The notes beneath the pieces were generated by a model, which worked only from the letters and a program-made list of their open reading frames with translations, was not told the origin of the DNA and did no database searches. This document shows positions 30,615 to 42,040 of a stretch of DNA of 64,000 nucleotides, one piece after another. The stretch is from Bos javanicus (taxonomy: Eukaryota > Chordata > Mammalia > Artiodactyla > Bovidae), in the NCBI RefSeq assembly GCF_032452875.1, contig NC_083882.1:33410001-33474000 (forward strand), given 5' to 3'. Both the position numbers and the translations under genes were made by a program. Positions within the stretch are counted from its first letter, which is position 1. Each line of letters begins with the position of its first letter.

Positions 30615-31060
30615 AAGGAGTAGAATTGCTCTCAAGCTTACTACTAATCCTGATTTTGCATTCATTTGTTATTTGTGTTCATTTATTCACTCATTCCTTT
30701 GGACACGTCACATGCTCCCTGACGACCGAAGCATGTCTGGTTCATTTTTGGAATGTCCTCTTCCTTTCTATTCCCATGAGCTTGGCTCATGGCCGGTTTT
30801 TCTTCATATGTGGTTGTTGAATTGGGTTAGTTGTAGACATGCCACATACTTCTTTGAAACGTCTTTTTACTTTTCAAAACAAATATCATGCAAGTGATTC
30901 TTCTTGAAAAATCATGGGAAAATCTGCCTGATTGAGAGTCATGAACTAAGTTTTGAAACTTGGGCAGTTTATTGATTTTAAAAAGAAGTTTCAATCATGT
31001 CTAAACAGAAACTTTCTAAACTATGTTTTTAAAAGGCTACACTCTATTTACAGTTATTAC
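30615..31060. other. No recognised feature
   Basis: AT-rich, unique-looking. The last ~100 bp may belong to the following L1. Confidence 0.4.
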
Positions 31061-31198
31061 ACAATATTGGATATATTCTCCATGTTGTACAGTACATCCT
31101 TATAGCCTATCTTACACCCAACAGTTTGTACCTCCCACTGGTTACCAGTGGTTACTGGTAACTGCTAACCATTAGTTCTCTCTCTGTGAATCTGCTGC
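31061..31198 (-). mobile_element. L1 fragment
   Basis: 'ttggatatattctccatgtt', 'gtacagtacatccttatagc', 'ctattttacaccca'-like and 'gttctctctctgtgaatctg', inverted L1 3' UTR section. It contains a hairpin GTTACCAGT-GGTT-ACTGGTAAC (31141-31162). Confidence 0.75.
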
Positions 31199-31978
31199 TT
31201 TTTTTGTTATTGAATAGAAACTTTTAGACCTTGAGAATAAGTGGGGCCATGTGAGACTCCAGGGTTCTTGGCATGAGTATAAAGTATTGTTTATTGTTCA
31301 TTTGAGCCCCTCATTTGTGAGAGCAAGCATCCTGCCTCTCAGAGCACAGGAAGGGACTGTCTGAGGTGGTTAGAGAAAGAGGACTTGGAATCCTGTTAAC
31401 TGGTTTCAGGTTGATGGAAAAGCACGTATTTCTAGGGTGGAAGAGAGATGAACAACAGCAAGGGCCCTGGGAGGTGTACTCTAGGGACCTGGCATCCTTG
31501 GAATGAGTCTTTTTGGTTTCAAAGTGGTGGTTCTTCCCTGTCGTGGCAGATAGGAGGATCTTTTGGCTCAGGGGCCAATGTCCCCTACGGGCTAACTCCT
31601 GGCCTTGAGAATGATTCACTAACCTGACTTGCTCAAGGAGCCTGTGGCTTACACTTACTCTTAAAGATCAAAGCAGAGTTGCCAACAGCAGCAAGTGCTT
31701 TCGTAAGCTGTGTGTGAACTCAGAGGAGCCAAAGTGGGTTGATGTTTTACGTTGGGGCTGAATCCCTGCCTCCAGAAACCTGCCAGTTGAACCGTCTAAT
31801 TTGGCCAAATATAGACCATTCTCCACCTCTCAGGGCCTGCCTTTGAAAAGTGGCTGGGAGAAGTTTTGACTTTGAAAACACCTGTTGCTCTTCACCTTGA
31901 TGGGCAGTTGTCTTGTGAAAGGTCAGACAGACCAGTGGGAATGAGAACAGTTTCCACGGGGACCTGATAACAGGGGTC
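31199..31978. other. No recognised feature
   Basis: Unique-looking. The 102-codon minus frame at 31311-31619 has no recognisable domain. Confidence 0.45.
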
Positions 31979-32130
31979 TCTCTCTTTTTTTTTTTTTTTT
32001 GGAGTATAATTGCTTTCCAATGTTGTGTTGGTTTCTGCTATACAACAAAGTGAATCAGTAATATGTATACATATATGCCTTTCCTCTTGAACCTCCTTCC
32101 CACTCCTCTAAGCCATCACAGGGCCCCAAG
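31979..32130 (-). mobile_element. L1 3' end
   Basis: T-run, then 'gagtataattgctttccaat', 'gttgtgttggtttctgctat', 'gaatcagtaatatgtataca'. Inverted L1 terminus. Confidence 0.85.
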
Positions 32131-34375
32131 CACAGGGGTCCTAAGAGGCTTCAGTTGGAGCAGATGTGGAGCAGAGCCCGATTTTAGGGCTGGTGGAAAG
32201 AGGAGGCACTTTCCCTAAAAGGATTATGGACCAATGCCCCCAGAAACTGTTGTTTAAATTGTTTTTTAAATAGAGAACTTTATCCCAGGGTTTCTATTTA
32301 AGGGCCACACTTTCTAGAGGTGGCAGTGTGTAGAAACAGGCCACCTTCAGGGGATAGAAGAAAGGAAAATAAAGCCACCCAGATGAAAAGACCTATGGTT
32401 AAAGAAGAATTTGTATTAGTACTCTAAATCTAGTTACTTTAGTGGAGGGAGGAGGCAGGTGCTAACCTGGCCAAGATGACATTTGGCCGCATCCCAGCTC
32501 TCCAGCTGGGCCCTGCCCAGAGAGACCCAGGCGGCCCTCCCAGTTGCCCGCCAAACTCACAACTCCCAAAGGGAAGTGACTATGAGGCTACAGCTGGCTC
32601 AGCCTAAAATCCTCTCCACCACCACCAACCAACCCAAGAGCCCGCAGTCCACTGTCTAAGGGCCAGTGACCCCTTTCCTCTACACACCATGGTAATTTTT
32701 CATAAAAACTGTAGAAGCAAGGGCTGCTTTCCTAGTCCTAATGAAGAGAGACTGTTTGCCAAAGAGCTACCATCCCTGATGTGCTTGTGTGGCCCAGAAG
32801 CTTCTTTGCCAATGACCTTGAATGTCCCCAACCCAGGGGGCATCCCCATCACCAGCTACCTCATGTGGTCTGTTAATAGAGAGGTGGAGAGGCCTTGTGA
32901 GCAGGCAAGTGGAGGTGGATTCTTTCTGACCTTTCCATCCACACCGGCCATCTCTATCACCAGACTTTGTGCTGCCCGCACTCGGCCCAGCTCAGTCCTC
33001 AGCGGCTGTGAGGGCAGCACGTGACCAACTGGAATCCTGTGACCCCAGGTGTGGTGTCAGTCTCCACCAGTCACCCTGAGGCACTGGTGCACAAACTGCC
33101 TGACCAGGTCCAGGCCTCAGGCCCCCTAACACCCCAACGGCTCTTCTTCAGGAATCAAAAAAATGGTCATGGTAAAGAAAGAAGATAACACATTCTCTTA
33201 TTTGCCAAAGCTCTAGTTTTTAATGCTGCTCCCAGATTCAGATCTAAGGCATGGGACTTGAGAATGTGTGAGTTGTTTGGAAGAATCCATCCATCCATTT
33301 CTGAGCAGAGTTGAAAAGGTAAATTTGAGACCTCTCTTCTCAATCTTAACCTAACCCCTTTGGTGGCTTCCATAACCTGAGCACTCACAGGCAGCCAGAG
33401 GTCTTGTTTGCACATCTGGGCAGCTGTGGGAAAGTTCCTTCCGTAAAGATCTAGAGGAGAGGCTTTGTTGCCAACAATTTGGGATATGAAGTGACAGTGT
33501 ACATTTTGCATTTTACTCTGGTACCCTGGATACAAGATTCCCTTGGGGAATTACTGATCCTCATCAGAGTGTTTTGGGGTTGAGGTGTGTGTGTGTGTTT
33601 GGGGGATGGCCTTTTTGGGGGATGGACTTCAGAACAGTGAATTTTAGGCTTGTTGTTCTCTTAATGTTGGAATCTAGAGAGGATTGGAAGTATTTCAGAA
33701 GACCTGTGTAGGTGGATAGGTCTAAAAATCTTGGCTAGAAGGAATACCAAGAAGTCATAAAGGTATAGTAAACTAATAGCTTACGGTTTAGTTCATATTC
33801 TGAAGAGATATGGTAAGATGGGGAATTTCAGCTGCATATACCTGTAAATTATTTTATGTATGCCAAGCAGAAAATTTTACCATTCTAGATAGAAGAAAAT
33901 GGTTTGCCTTTATCTAAACTGGTCTAAACCTAAATTTAGGACTGCTGGGCTATGTTCTTCAACTCTGCCTTTCGTCCCAAATCTTATCAATGTTGTTGTT
34001 AGTCCAAAGTGAAATAAGTAAGCGAGCACTGGTGGAAAGTTTTCAGCTAGTCTTCCTTGAGTAGAAGTGCCTCTTATTCTGAGATTGTATCCTTCCTACT
34101 TTTTTTGAAATTAAAACCTCCTTTCTGTTATGAATCATGGTGATAATTGGTAGTGGGGACTTTAGAATAAGATTCTCCGTAAATGAAAGGTTAACAGCTC
34201 CATGAGTCCACTCAAACCCCACTGGCCCCTGCTTTCAAAACACATTGGGCCATAAAATGCAAATATCTCGGACCAACTGATCTACCCATCTTCTTATAAG
34301 CCATCAGGCAAATAAGATTTTTCTGCTCATTGTGCTAAAAGATTCTACAAACCAGTTCTGCAGGCTTTTCCCATA
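32131..34375. other. No recognised feature in about 2.2 kb
   Basis: Unique-looking throughout, with a short (GT)n near 33585. Frames at 32689-33024 (+) and 33167-33535 (-) show no family, start or splice context. Confidence 0.45.
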
Positions 34376-34526
34376 CAGTTGGTTCTTGACCAGCATGGGG
34401 TTTAGGGGGATTGATCCTCCTTGAATCCATCGATTCAACAAATAACTGTAGTATTTACTATTGAAAAAATATGCATATATGTGGACTTATGCAGTTCAAA
34501 CTCGTGTTGTTCAGGAATCAGTTGTA
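34374..34526 (+). mobile_element. Tigger2/MER28-type MITE with TA duplication
   Basis: A 149-bp non-autonomous Tc1/mariner-class (Tigger) element. The inverted ends CAGTTGGTTCTTGACCAGCA and 'gttgttcaggaatcagttg' are bounded by TA on each side (34374-34375, 34525-34526), as expected for this class. The interior is deleted down to the ends. Confidence 0.8.
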
Positions 34527-34739
34527 CTTTCTTCCTGGCCCTGATGGGAAGTCAGAGCCTTTTCTGGCTTGTGCCCTCTCTGCTTGATGCCCTCCTATTT
34601 TATCTTCTCAGTGAAATTCCTGACAAGAAAGCTGGTGTGCCCCTTCCTCCTCTGGGCCACCCAAGCCCCTTGTTCATACTTTGTTCTGGCCCTTACTTAG
34701 TCATGATCGTGGTCCTGCTGACGACCACTTAATCATCAT

Positions 34740-34925
34740 CTTGCCTGACTCTTTGTGACCCCGTGGACTGTAGCCTTCCAGGCTCCTCTGTCCATGGGAT
34801 TTTTCGAAGCAAGAATACTAGACTGGATTGCCATTTCCTTCTTCAGGGGATCTTTCCAACCTGTGGATCAAACAAACTGTTGTTTCCTGCTTTGGCAGGT
34901 GGATTCTTCACCACTGAACCACCTG
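34740..34925 (-). mobile_element. Bov-tA SINE
   Basis: 'ctttgtgaccccgtggactg', 'gtccatgggatttttcgaag', inverted head ending CTGAACCACCTGG, slightly truncated. Confidence 0.88.
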
Positions 34926-34975
34926 GAAATTGCTGCTTACCATGATGAAAGATAATTATTTGACTGATCCTCTGT

Positions 34976-35085
34976 CTCACTAGACTGGGAGGTCCCTGAC
35001 AGCTTATCTTTTTGTCTTTTTTTTTTTTTTTTGTCCTTGCTAAACGCAATGCCTGATAAATGTGTGTTTGTTGAATGAAGAAGTA
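34976..35085 (+). mobile_element. L2 3' end
   Basis: 'actgggaggtccctgacagc', a T-run, 'aatgcctgataaatgtgtgt', 'ttgttgaatgaagaag', direct L2 terminus. Confidence 0.7.
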
Positions 35086-35239
35086 TCCTAAATATCAGGT
35101 TACAGTTGGCGTCTGTTAGACTCCTTTGTCTCCCTCAGTAGAAATAAGCAGCTAGGCTCCTTTATAATAGTCCTCATGATTCATGGATCCTGTGATGAAT
35201 CCCCTCTTTGGCCATCTCTTCTCCTGACGTTATTGTAAT

Positions 35240-35400
35240 ACTAGTCGAGAGGCACTGGGCCAGGAATCTGCGCACCTGGTTTCTAGTTCCGACTGTTAAC
35301 AAGTCTCTCTTTGGAGACTCCATGTTCTCTCTGTTAAGGAAGGGGACAGAGAGCCAGGATCTTGAAGGTTCTCATTATCCTCAACATCCTGTAGAAGAGC
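35240..35400 (+). mobile_element. MIR
   Basis: 'gaggcactgggccaggaatc', 'cacctggtttctagttccga', 'ctgttaacaagtctctcttt', direct MIR. Confidence 0.65.
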
Positions 35401-35912
35401 AGGTGGGAGGGAGGAGGGCCTCGGATGTGAGACACATGACTGTTCTCCAGAAAATTTCCCTCAAGTCGTTTGAACTTGAGTTTGATTTGGAGTAACCTGT
35501 GTGTTCATGCATCCAGCAGAATCTATTGTCAAATAGGTAGTACCATTTGCTTTATGTCCCAAAAGGCCCAATGAGTTTTGGAATCAGAACATCTCAAAGT
35601 TGGATGTTCTGAGTTTGGTCTCCATGTTGTAGGAGACATGTAACATGTCCAGTCTCCATCTGGACTTTAGATTTTCTCCTGGTCAGAGCATGTATAATGA
35701 TCCTTCTGTCGTAGTTGTTAAGAGAGAGTAATGGGAAAATGTAACGCATCCAGCATGGTGCCTGGGGTACACATGTTTAGCACTTGGTCATTCCCCATCC
35801 CCTCTCCTGAATGTGGGGAGCCTTCTCATGACAACCCCAGACCCAGCCTACTTAAACAGGAGAAACATCCTTGAAACTTTTCACCTTCTTTCCCTATCTG
35901 TACCTTTATGTC
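35401..35912. other. Unique-looking with MIR scrap
   Basis: A MIR 3' scrap is likely at 35690-35795 ('catccagcatggtgcctggg', 'tagcacttggtcattcccc'). The remainder is unassigned. Confidence 0.4.
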
Positions 35913-36551
35913 TTGTTGTTCAGTCCCTCAGTCGTGTCCAACTCTTTGTGACTGCATGGACTGCAGCACGCCAGGCTTCCCTGTCCTTCACCATCTCCCG
36001 GAGCTTGCTCAAACTCATGTCCGTTGAATTGGTGATGCCATTTGATCGTTTCATCCTTTGTGCCCCCTTCTCCTTCTGCCCACAATCTTTCCCAGCATTG
36101 GGTCTTTTCTAATGAGTTGAGTCTTCGTATCAGGGGGCCAAAGTATTGGAGGATTAGCATCAGTCCTTCCAATGAATATTCAGGGTTGAGTTCCTTTAGG
36201 ATTGATTGATTTGATCTTGCAGTACAAGGGACTCTCCAGAGTCTTCTCCAGCACCACAGTTTTCACATCCATACGTGACTGCTGGAAAAAATGTAGCTTT
36301 GACTATACAGAACTTTGTTGGCAAAATGATATCTTGGCTTTTTAATACGCTGTCTAGGTTTGTTATAATTTTCCTTCCAAGGAGCAAGCGTCTTTTAATT
36401 TCATGGCTGCAGTCACCATCCGCACTGATTTTGGAGCCCAAAAAAATAAAGTCTGTCACTGTTTCCACTTTTTCCCCATCTATTTGCCATGAAGTGATGG
36501 GACTGGATGCCATGATCTTAGTTTCTTGAATGCTGAGTTTTAAGCCAGTTG
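35913..36551 (-). mobile_element. BovB fragment with internal deletion
   Basis: Starts with the inverted 3' tail (TTGTTGTTCAG) and runs back to the 'gagttttaagcca' block. About 40-50 bp are missing after 'ccagcaccacag' (near 36261) compared with the 7719-8622 copy, and several substitutions break the frame. Confidence 0.9.
36196..36513 (-). pseudogene. Decayed BovB reverse-transcriptase C-terminal frame
   Basis: A 105-codon minus frame keeping the GSKISADGDCSHEIKRRLLL region and the FPAVTYGCE block, after which the deletion throws it out of frame. Not a host gene. Confidence 0.75.
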
Positions 36552-38679
36552 TTTTTTTTTTCTGGTGGGGGGTCTGCTTTTTTGTCTACCAGACCTTGGT
36601 GTTTACTTTAAAATGTAGGCTGCTTGAAGAGAAGCTTCAGTCAGAGGGCAACACTGCTATCTATTCCACAAGAATTTGGGAATGATGGGATTTCAGGAGT
36701 GAAGGTGTCAGGGACGAGCAGGGATTCATCACTTACAGGTCAGTCCCAGTAGAGCTGGCCATGTGTGCTGCCTGATACATGAGCTTTAACTTCAGTAACT
36801 CAGAAGGAGAAGGCCAACAGGTGTGGGTGTGGGAAGGACTAGAGAGTCATTGTGTGTCCTGCTGCTTCGATTCCTTGTTAAGGATGGTGAAAATAACTTC
36901 AGCAGCTGATGGTTAATGTGTCCAGGTGCGTGCCTGTGCTCAGCGGTCACCACGAACTGCTGGCATCCTGAGTGGGATTCTCTAGTCCACGGCTTTTGCA
37001 AATGGGGAATTTGAGTCCCCACCCAGCTTTTTCTCCCAGAGACTTGGAAGAGATTACCACAAGGTCTCAGAAAACTGGAGCTTGAAGCCATTTTTTGTTT
37101 GTGTTCATTCATTCATTCACTTGTCTGGGATTGAGAGAGAATTCTCACTCATAGATGTAAGATGATGGATAATAAATGACACAGTCTGGGCTTCCAGGTC
37201 CCCACAACAAGGGAAGGTGAGACTAACAGAAGTAAAGTTAGAAGGTATGAATGCAGTTTAGAGAAGACATCTGGGAGCAGGAGGAAGAACAAGCCCGGGA
37301 TTGTGCTGTGAGCTGGGGAGATGGTGGGGGCCGAGGTTTGCAGGCTGATGCCACACCAGGCCTGCTGCTGTCCTTCGCGTGTGTTTTCTCCCCCTGTGTC
37401 CCCACCCCTCTGCTGGGCAGCTCCAGCCTCCTCCCATTTTTCAAGGAGAAGGCTCAGACATGTAGCCCCATACCTGAAGCTCCCTATCTGAAAAGTGGTG
37501 GAGCCAGAAGTGAAATCCTTGTCCAGCTGGTTGTAGGGTCCCCAACCTTTGCCTCCAGAACTCTGTGATCTTGAGCTGCAGTTAATAGTAGCCGACCTTG
37601 GCCAGGCCACAACTGGGACAGTAAAGGTATTAAAGCAGAAGTGATGAGGGTGGAGTTGGCCCCAGGAAGTGCATCCTGGGGAATTTGGGAGGTGGAACTG
37701 GTGGGCTCTGGAAACACAGAAAGCTTGTGCTGCACACCACTCCCCTAGAGCTCAGGTGCTGTCTCTCCACAGGCAAGGGAAGCCCAGGTGGAGGCTTGAG
37801 GGAGGGGGCAGTCGGGGGAGGTGGTGGAGAGGGAGTGGAAACAGCTAAGCACAGCTTCTGGGTTTTCTGGGACAGCCTTCACCTGTAAGGCTTGCCTTTC
37901 GTTGGTAGTCTATAGGGGGAAAAATCATCTTGACAACTGCTTCTGAAAATAAAGAGCCCAGTGAAGTCATAGGGCCAGGAAGGAGGTGAAGGCAAGGGGA
38001 GGTGACAGTTGATTGAGGGCTGTTGGAAGCAAGGTTCATAGAGAGCGAACTCTGAGCAGGCCTGATTCCGGGCCTCTGTATGCAGGCAGGATCCTTCCAG
38101 CCAGGGTTCCCAAGGAAGCCCCTGTTCCCTCGATAACATCTCTGGCAAGGAAGCTTCTCAGCTTGCAGTTCAGATTCCAGGAATCTCGGCAGCACATACA
38201 TTTTAGCAGGGAGGACGCCATCCTCAATCCCAGCCCTGGAATTCTTCATGTTTTTAGTGCTTAGGGGAAAGAGAGGAAAGCAGTTGGATCCCATTCAAAT
38301 CCATCTCCTTCCTTCCTTTTTCCTTGCCTCCCTCTCCAGAGAGGTGGTCCCCTTCCCAGGTCATCAGTGACAAGGTTGTTGCCCATGAGTCCTAGGCAGG
38401 CTCACAGGACACAGGCAGGGAGGAGCAAAGATCAAACCAGGATGGGTAAGGGGGAAAGCAGGGCTGAGAAGTGGGCAGGGAAGGTTGAGCACTGGCAGCC
38501 CTCTAGTGCACTGTGAGGCCGCCTCCTAGGAAAACATCCACCCAGGACACTTCTGAGCATATTCCCTGGAGATGTCAGCCTGGCCTTGGCCTTTTTGCCA
38601 TCTCTGCACACTGGGCACAGATGTGGGAAAAAAGCCAAGGTTTCTAACAGAACTGATGTCCTGTGTTTAGGCAGACCCC
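36552..38679. other. No recognised feature in about 2.1 kb
   Basis: Unique-looking and rather purine-rich near 37800. Overlapping frames on both strands (37149-37610, 37845-38294 and others) carry no domain. A (CATT)n scrap lies near 37105. Confidence 0.45.
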
Positions 38680-38906
38680 CTGCTTGCCCTGGTGGCTCAG
38701 ATGATAAAGTGTCTGCCTGCAATGTGGGAGACCTGGGTTCAATCCCTGGGTCAAGAAGATCCCCTGGAGAAGAGAACTGTCAACCCACTCCAATACTCTT
38801 GCCTGGAAAATCCAATGGACAGAGGAGCCCTGTAGGCTACAGTCCGTGGGGTCGCAGAGAGTCCGACACGACTGAGTGACTTCCGTTTTTTCAGTTTCTT
38901 GCCCTG
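38680..38906 (+). mobile_element. Bov-tA SINE
   Basis: 'ccctggtggctcagatgata' head, 'gggagacctgggttcaatcc' B-box region, ends 'gacacgactgagtgacttcc'. CTTGCCCTG occurs at both edges (38683-38691, 38898-38906) and may be the target duplication. Confidence 0.92.
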
Positions 38907-38941
38907 AGACTTTCTTCTTCACCCTCTAAAGTGAGAATGAT

Positions 38942-39066
38942 GGGACTTCCCTGGCATTCCAGTGGTTAAGACTCTGTGCTTCCAACGAAGGGGGTACAGG
39001 TTTGATTCCTACTCAGGAAACTAGGCTCCCAGATGCTGCAAGGTGCTGCCATAAAATAAATAAAAT
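38942..39066 (+). mobile_element. CHR-type SINE
   Basis: Head GGGACTTCCCTGGCATTCCA, 'gtacaggtttgattcctact', A-rich tail aaaataaataaaat. Confidence 0.9.
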
Positions 39067-39321
39067 GGGGGATACTGATCTCTTCCCCAGAGTCCACATA
39101 CCCGCCCTCTCTGGGATACTGTGAGGACTGAAGAGTCAAAGCAAAGAACCTCAAGGCTAAAAATCACCCCAGGATTCATTTTGCCCATCCTCCCCCTCCA
39201 GTCCTCTCCATAACAATACCCACAGCAGACAAAGGAATGTGCCAGGGCCTAGAGACCACCTCGGAGGAAGAACCCACAGCTTCCCCTTGGTTGGGAGCCA
39301 AGTTCAAGTTGTCATGCCAGC

Positions 39322-39398
39322 TTTTTTTTTTTTTCGTGCTGCATGGCTGTTCATCATCAAGTAATTCAGGCCACTCAAAAAAAAAAAAAAAAAAAAAA
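39322..39398. repeat. T13 and A22 runs facing each other
   Basis: T13 at 39322-39334 and A22 at 39377-39398 are separated by 42 bases of unassigned sequence. They can pair as a 13-bp AT stem, and both runs are likely length-polymorphic. Confidence 0.85.
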
Positions 39399-39479
39399 CT
39401 TCCCTCAAAATGAGGGAGAAACGAGGGAGTGATTTGCAGCATCTGTTACTTCCTTTTTAATTGAATCTGTTCTTCTCAG

Positions 39480-39639
39480 ATACCAGGAGCAAGTGCCAAA
39501 GTCAGCAGCAGAATTCAGCTGTGTACATTTTGAAGGCACTGGAAGATAAATTTCTGTGCACTGTATGGATGCAGATTGTACAGAAACCAGATGGCCACAC
39601 TGTCCTCAAGGTCCTCTTGCGGGCAGTGACCACTCGAGG
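39480..39639 (+). CDS. Candidate internal coding exon, gene unknown
   Basis: A pyrimidine-rich tract and acceptor (ctgttcttctcag, AG at 39478-39479) precede 160 bp that end at a donor CGAGG|GTAAGG (GT at 39640). Only one frame is open across the whole interval. It begins with two bases of a split codon, gives 52 full codons and ends with two bases of the next. The peptide has a polar start (TRSKCQSQQQ), then a hydrophobic/charged stretch with LKALEDKFL, VWMQIVQKPDG and HTVLKVLLRAV, which could form alternating strands. No repeat matches it. I do not recognise the protein. By chance a 53-codon interval is open in one of three frames roughly one time in five, so the splice sites carry most of the weight. 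It could instead be a lncRNA exon or a decoy. Confidence 0.33.
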
Positions 39640-39642
39640 GTA

Positions 39643-40774
39643 AGGTCAGTCAGTTCTCCTAAGGAGCTGCCTCAGTGGATCCATGCCTGAATGCCCAGGA
39701 TGGACTTGGAAACTTCCTCCAGAGAGGGGGCATGGCTTCACATGAGACAGGCTTTCTCAGCAGCCCAAATGGACCCAGAGGTCCTCATGCCTCCTTCCAT
39801 TCTGCTCCCCACCACCCCCCACATCCCCTAGTGATGGGTTGGCATAGCCAGGATCCAGTAGGTTCTCGTATATTGATTCTCCAGCCTTGTTGAGAACCAG
39901 GAGGGCTACCAAGGTGGTGCTCTGGAATTCTCTGCCCCACAGTGTCCCACCTGGAAGAGTTCAAAGCTGGGAGGCAAGGAGAGGAGTCAGTGGGGAATAC
40001 AGGTCCCTTCGCATTCGTGATGTTGAAGACAGGCACAGACATACACGTGCATTTACATACACGTGCACACACAAACCCCAGAACTGTGTAAAGCTTCAAG
40101 TACAGCTTCTTAAAAACAATTGTTTCCAGAAGAATTGGGGATTTTGCTCCATTCAGGAGGAGTGAGCCAGAAGCATACAGGAATGTACACTTTGAGCTGA
40201 GCCCCAGAAAGTTCATTAGAAAGTCATCCTTTTTCTCTATAAATGGTAACGTTCTGAGCCTTCTTAACCAGAACTGGGATCGTGATGCCCCAGCAGCTCA
40301 GCCTTCTTGTGCTGTGAGACTGGACAAAGGAGCTTGGTCAGTGTTCCCCATTTCAGGCAGGGGAGTCGGGGCTCAGGGTGGAGATGATGCTTTCCCTTGG
40401 GTGCACGGAAGATACGTGGTAAACCCCTCAGCACAGCATCAGTGAAGGGAGGCCTTGTTGTGGGAAGTCAAAGGCCTTCTGGTTGGCTGACGTTATAGCA
40501 GATCTTGAAGGCATGGAGCAGTACCAGCGAAGGTCAAGATCTGTAGATGGGAAAGCCCTTGGGGAGAAATATTCTGTGGCAATAGAAGAAAAATCATAGC
40601 CTTAGCATCTGGAGAGTGTATGTTACTTGTCCAGGGAGCTAAGCTTCTTGTTAGCAAACTTAAATACAGACATTCTGCATTTTTCTTAGAGCCCTGCCCA
40701 AATTCTTGGTAAGAAATGTTCAGAGAATCAGAGTATTTTATTTTGGGGACTTAGAGTTTACTATTCTAGTCACT
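39643..40774. other. No recognised repeat
   Basis: Unique-looking sequence after the candidate exon. A 10-bp inverted repeat, CAGATCTTGA and TCAAGATCTG, lies at 40499-40508 and 40534-40543. A diverged MIR scrap is possible at 40600-40680. Confidence 0.4.
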
Positions 40775-40985
40775 GACAAATCTGGCTACATGTCACAATC
40801 ACCTGGGCAGTTTTGAAAAATAGTGATGTTCAGAGTGTTCCCCTGAAGACTCTGATACACTAGGTCTTGGTGGACCTGGGGATGTGGAAGGTGTATTTTG
40901 ACTGTTTGCACTGGTAACCCAGATGTGCGGCCAGCTCGGTGACCTGATCTACCACATCTGGCTGGTAACAAAACAGATTCTGTGT
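40775..40985. mobile_element. MER5-type hAT-Charlie remnant
   Basis: 'ggctacatgtcacaatcacc', 'tgggcagttttgaaaaatag', 'agactctgatacactaggtc', blocks of the MER5A group. Confidence 0.7.
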
Positions 40986-41615
40986 AGCTCACGGCACTGG
41001 CCAGGACCCTGGATGACCAGGTTCTGAAAACAGGAACCAAGGACCCTGCTGCCATCATCCCTGTACTTGAGGTCACTCCTTTAAGGTTCCAGGCCCTTAA
41101 CTGGAGGAGTTGATTGGCTAAGTCCAGGTCATTTGTCTGGATATCATCTGACAGAAAGTCAAAAGAGAACACCTGCCCCATCGCTTACTTAGGGGACTCC
41201 CCTCTCACCCTTATTAAGATGCCCCCTAATAAGAATGGTGCTCAGATACTGGACAGCCAAAGCAAGAGCGATCCCTGCAAGTTCCCTCTGTCAAGGGAAT
41301 ACCACCAAATGTTCACCAGGACTGTGCTGGGAATACCCCACCCCGCCATGGTCGGGGAGCTCTCCACCTTACAAGATGATCCATTCTGTCTCTGCATATA
41401 TCCCATGATTAGGAAGTTCTTCACAAATCCACCTCCCTAAAATGACTACCGACTGGCACTCAGGTTCAAGTCTTTCTCCAGGTCGCAGCTAAACATATAA
41501 TCGATATTTAAGAGAAATTTCTGAGCTTCCTCTTCTGCTTTCACTTTAACACTTGAAGCAGTTGAGAGGCAGATCCCTTCCTCCAGGAATCTGGTCCAAA
41601 GACAGCATGATGAAA
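40986..41615. other. No recognised feature
   Basis: A 108-codon + frame (41114-41440) has an acceptor-like tract before 41219 but no recognisable domain. Left as unassigned. Confidence 0.4.
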
Positions 41616-41619
41616 AGGA

Positions 41620-41735
41620 GAAAGCACAGGATCACACTCGGTCCTGACTCTGAATCTGGCTGTGCTGCTGCTTCATGGTGTGACTTGGGACAAATGTATT
41701 CAACAGAAAACTGGAGATACTAATGCTGGCAGATT
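41620..41735 (+). mobile_element. MIR remnant
   Basis: 'gtcctgactctgaatctggc' and 'gtgtgacttgggacaaatgt', direct MIR core. Confidence 0.6.
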
Positions 41736-41814
41736 TTAAGCTCAAACACTTGACCAATGTGTTTCCTCCTTGCTCACAGTGAAGCCATGCCAGCTGATGA
41801 CAGGGAGGCAGGGT

Positions 41815-42040
41815 GGGATAGTAGTTAAGAGCAGAAGTGCCAGGCACACCTGAGTCTGACTCTCGGTTCTTCTTACCGTTTGCATAACTGTGAACAAATG
41901 ATTTACCTCTCCTTTGCTCGTCTGTAAAATGGGCATAATAATAGTAGCCACACCATAGGGTTGTTCTGGAGGTTAAGTGAGATAAATGTCAAAGGCTTAC
42001 ATGTTGCTTGGTGTATAAATAACACTCAGGAAGTGTTATT
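41815..42040 (+). mobile_element. MIR, full length
   Basis: 'gatagtagttaagagcagaa', 'gtctgactctcggttcttct', 'cgtctgtaaaatgggcataa', 'gttctggaggttaagtgaga', 'gtataaataacactcaggaa'. Essentially complete. Confidence 0.88.

Noticed and set aside
37149..37610. 153-codon minus frame
   Set aside because: Low-complexity, shares the interval with other overlapping frames and has no domain.
38185..38199. CTCGGCAGCACATAC, resembling the start of U6 snRNA
   Set aside because: The similarity stops after about 15 bases, so it is not a U6 gene or pseudogene.
41114..41440. 108-codon plus frame with an acceptor-like tract near 41219
   Set aside because: The acceptor is weak, the peptide shows no domain, and I could not find an upstream partner exon.
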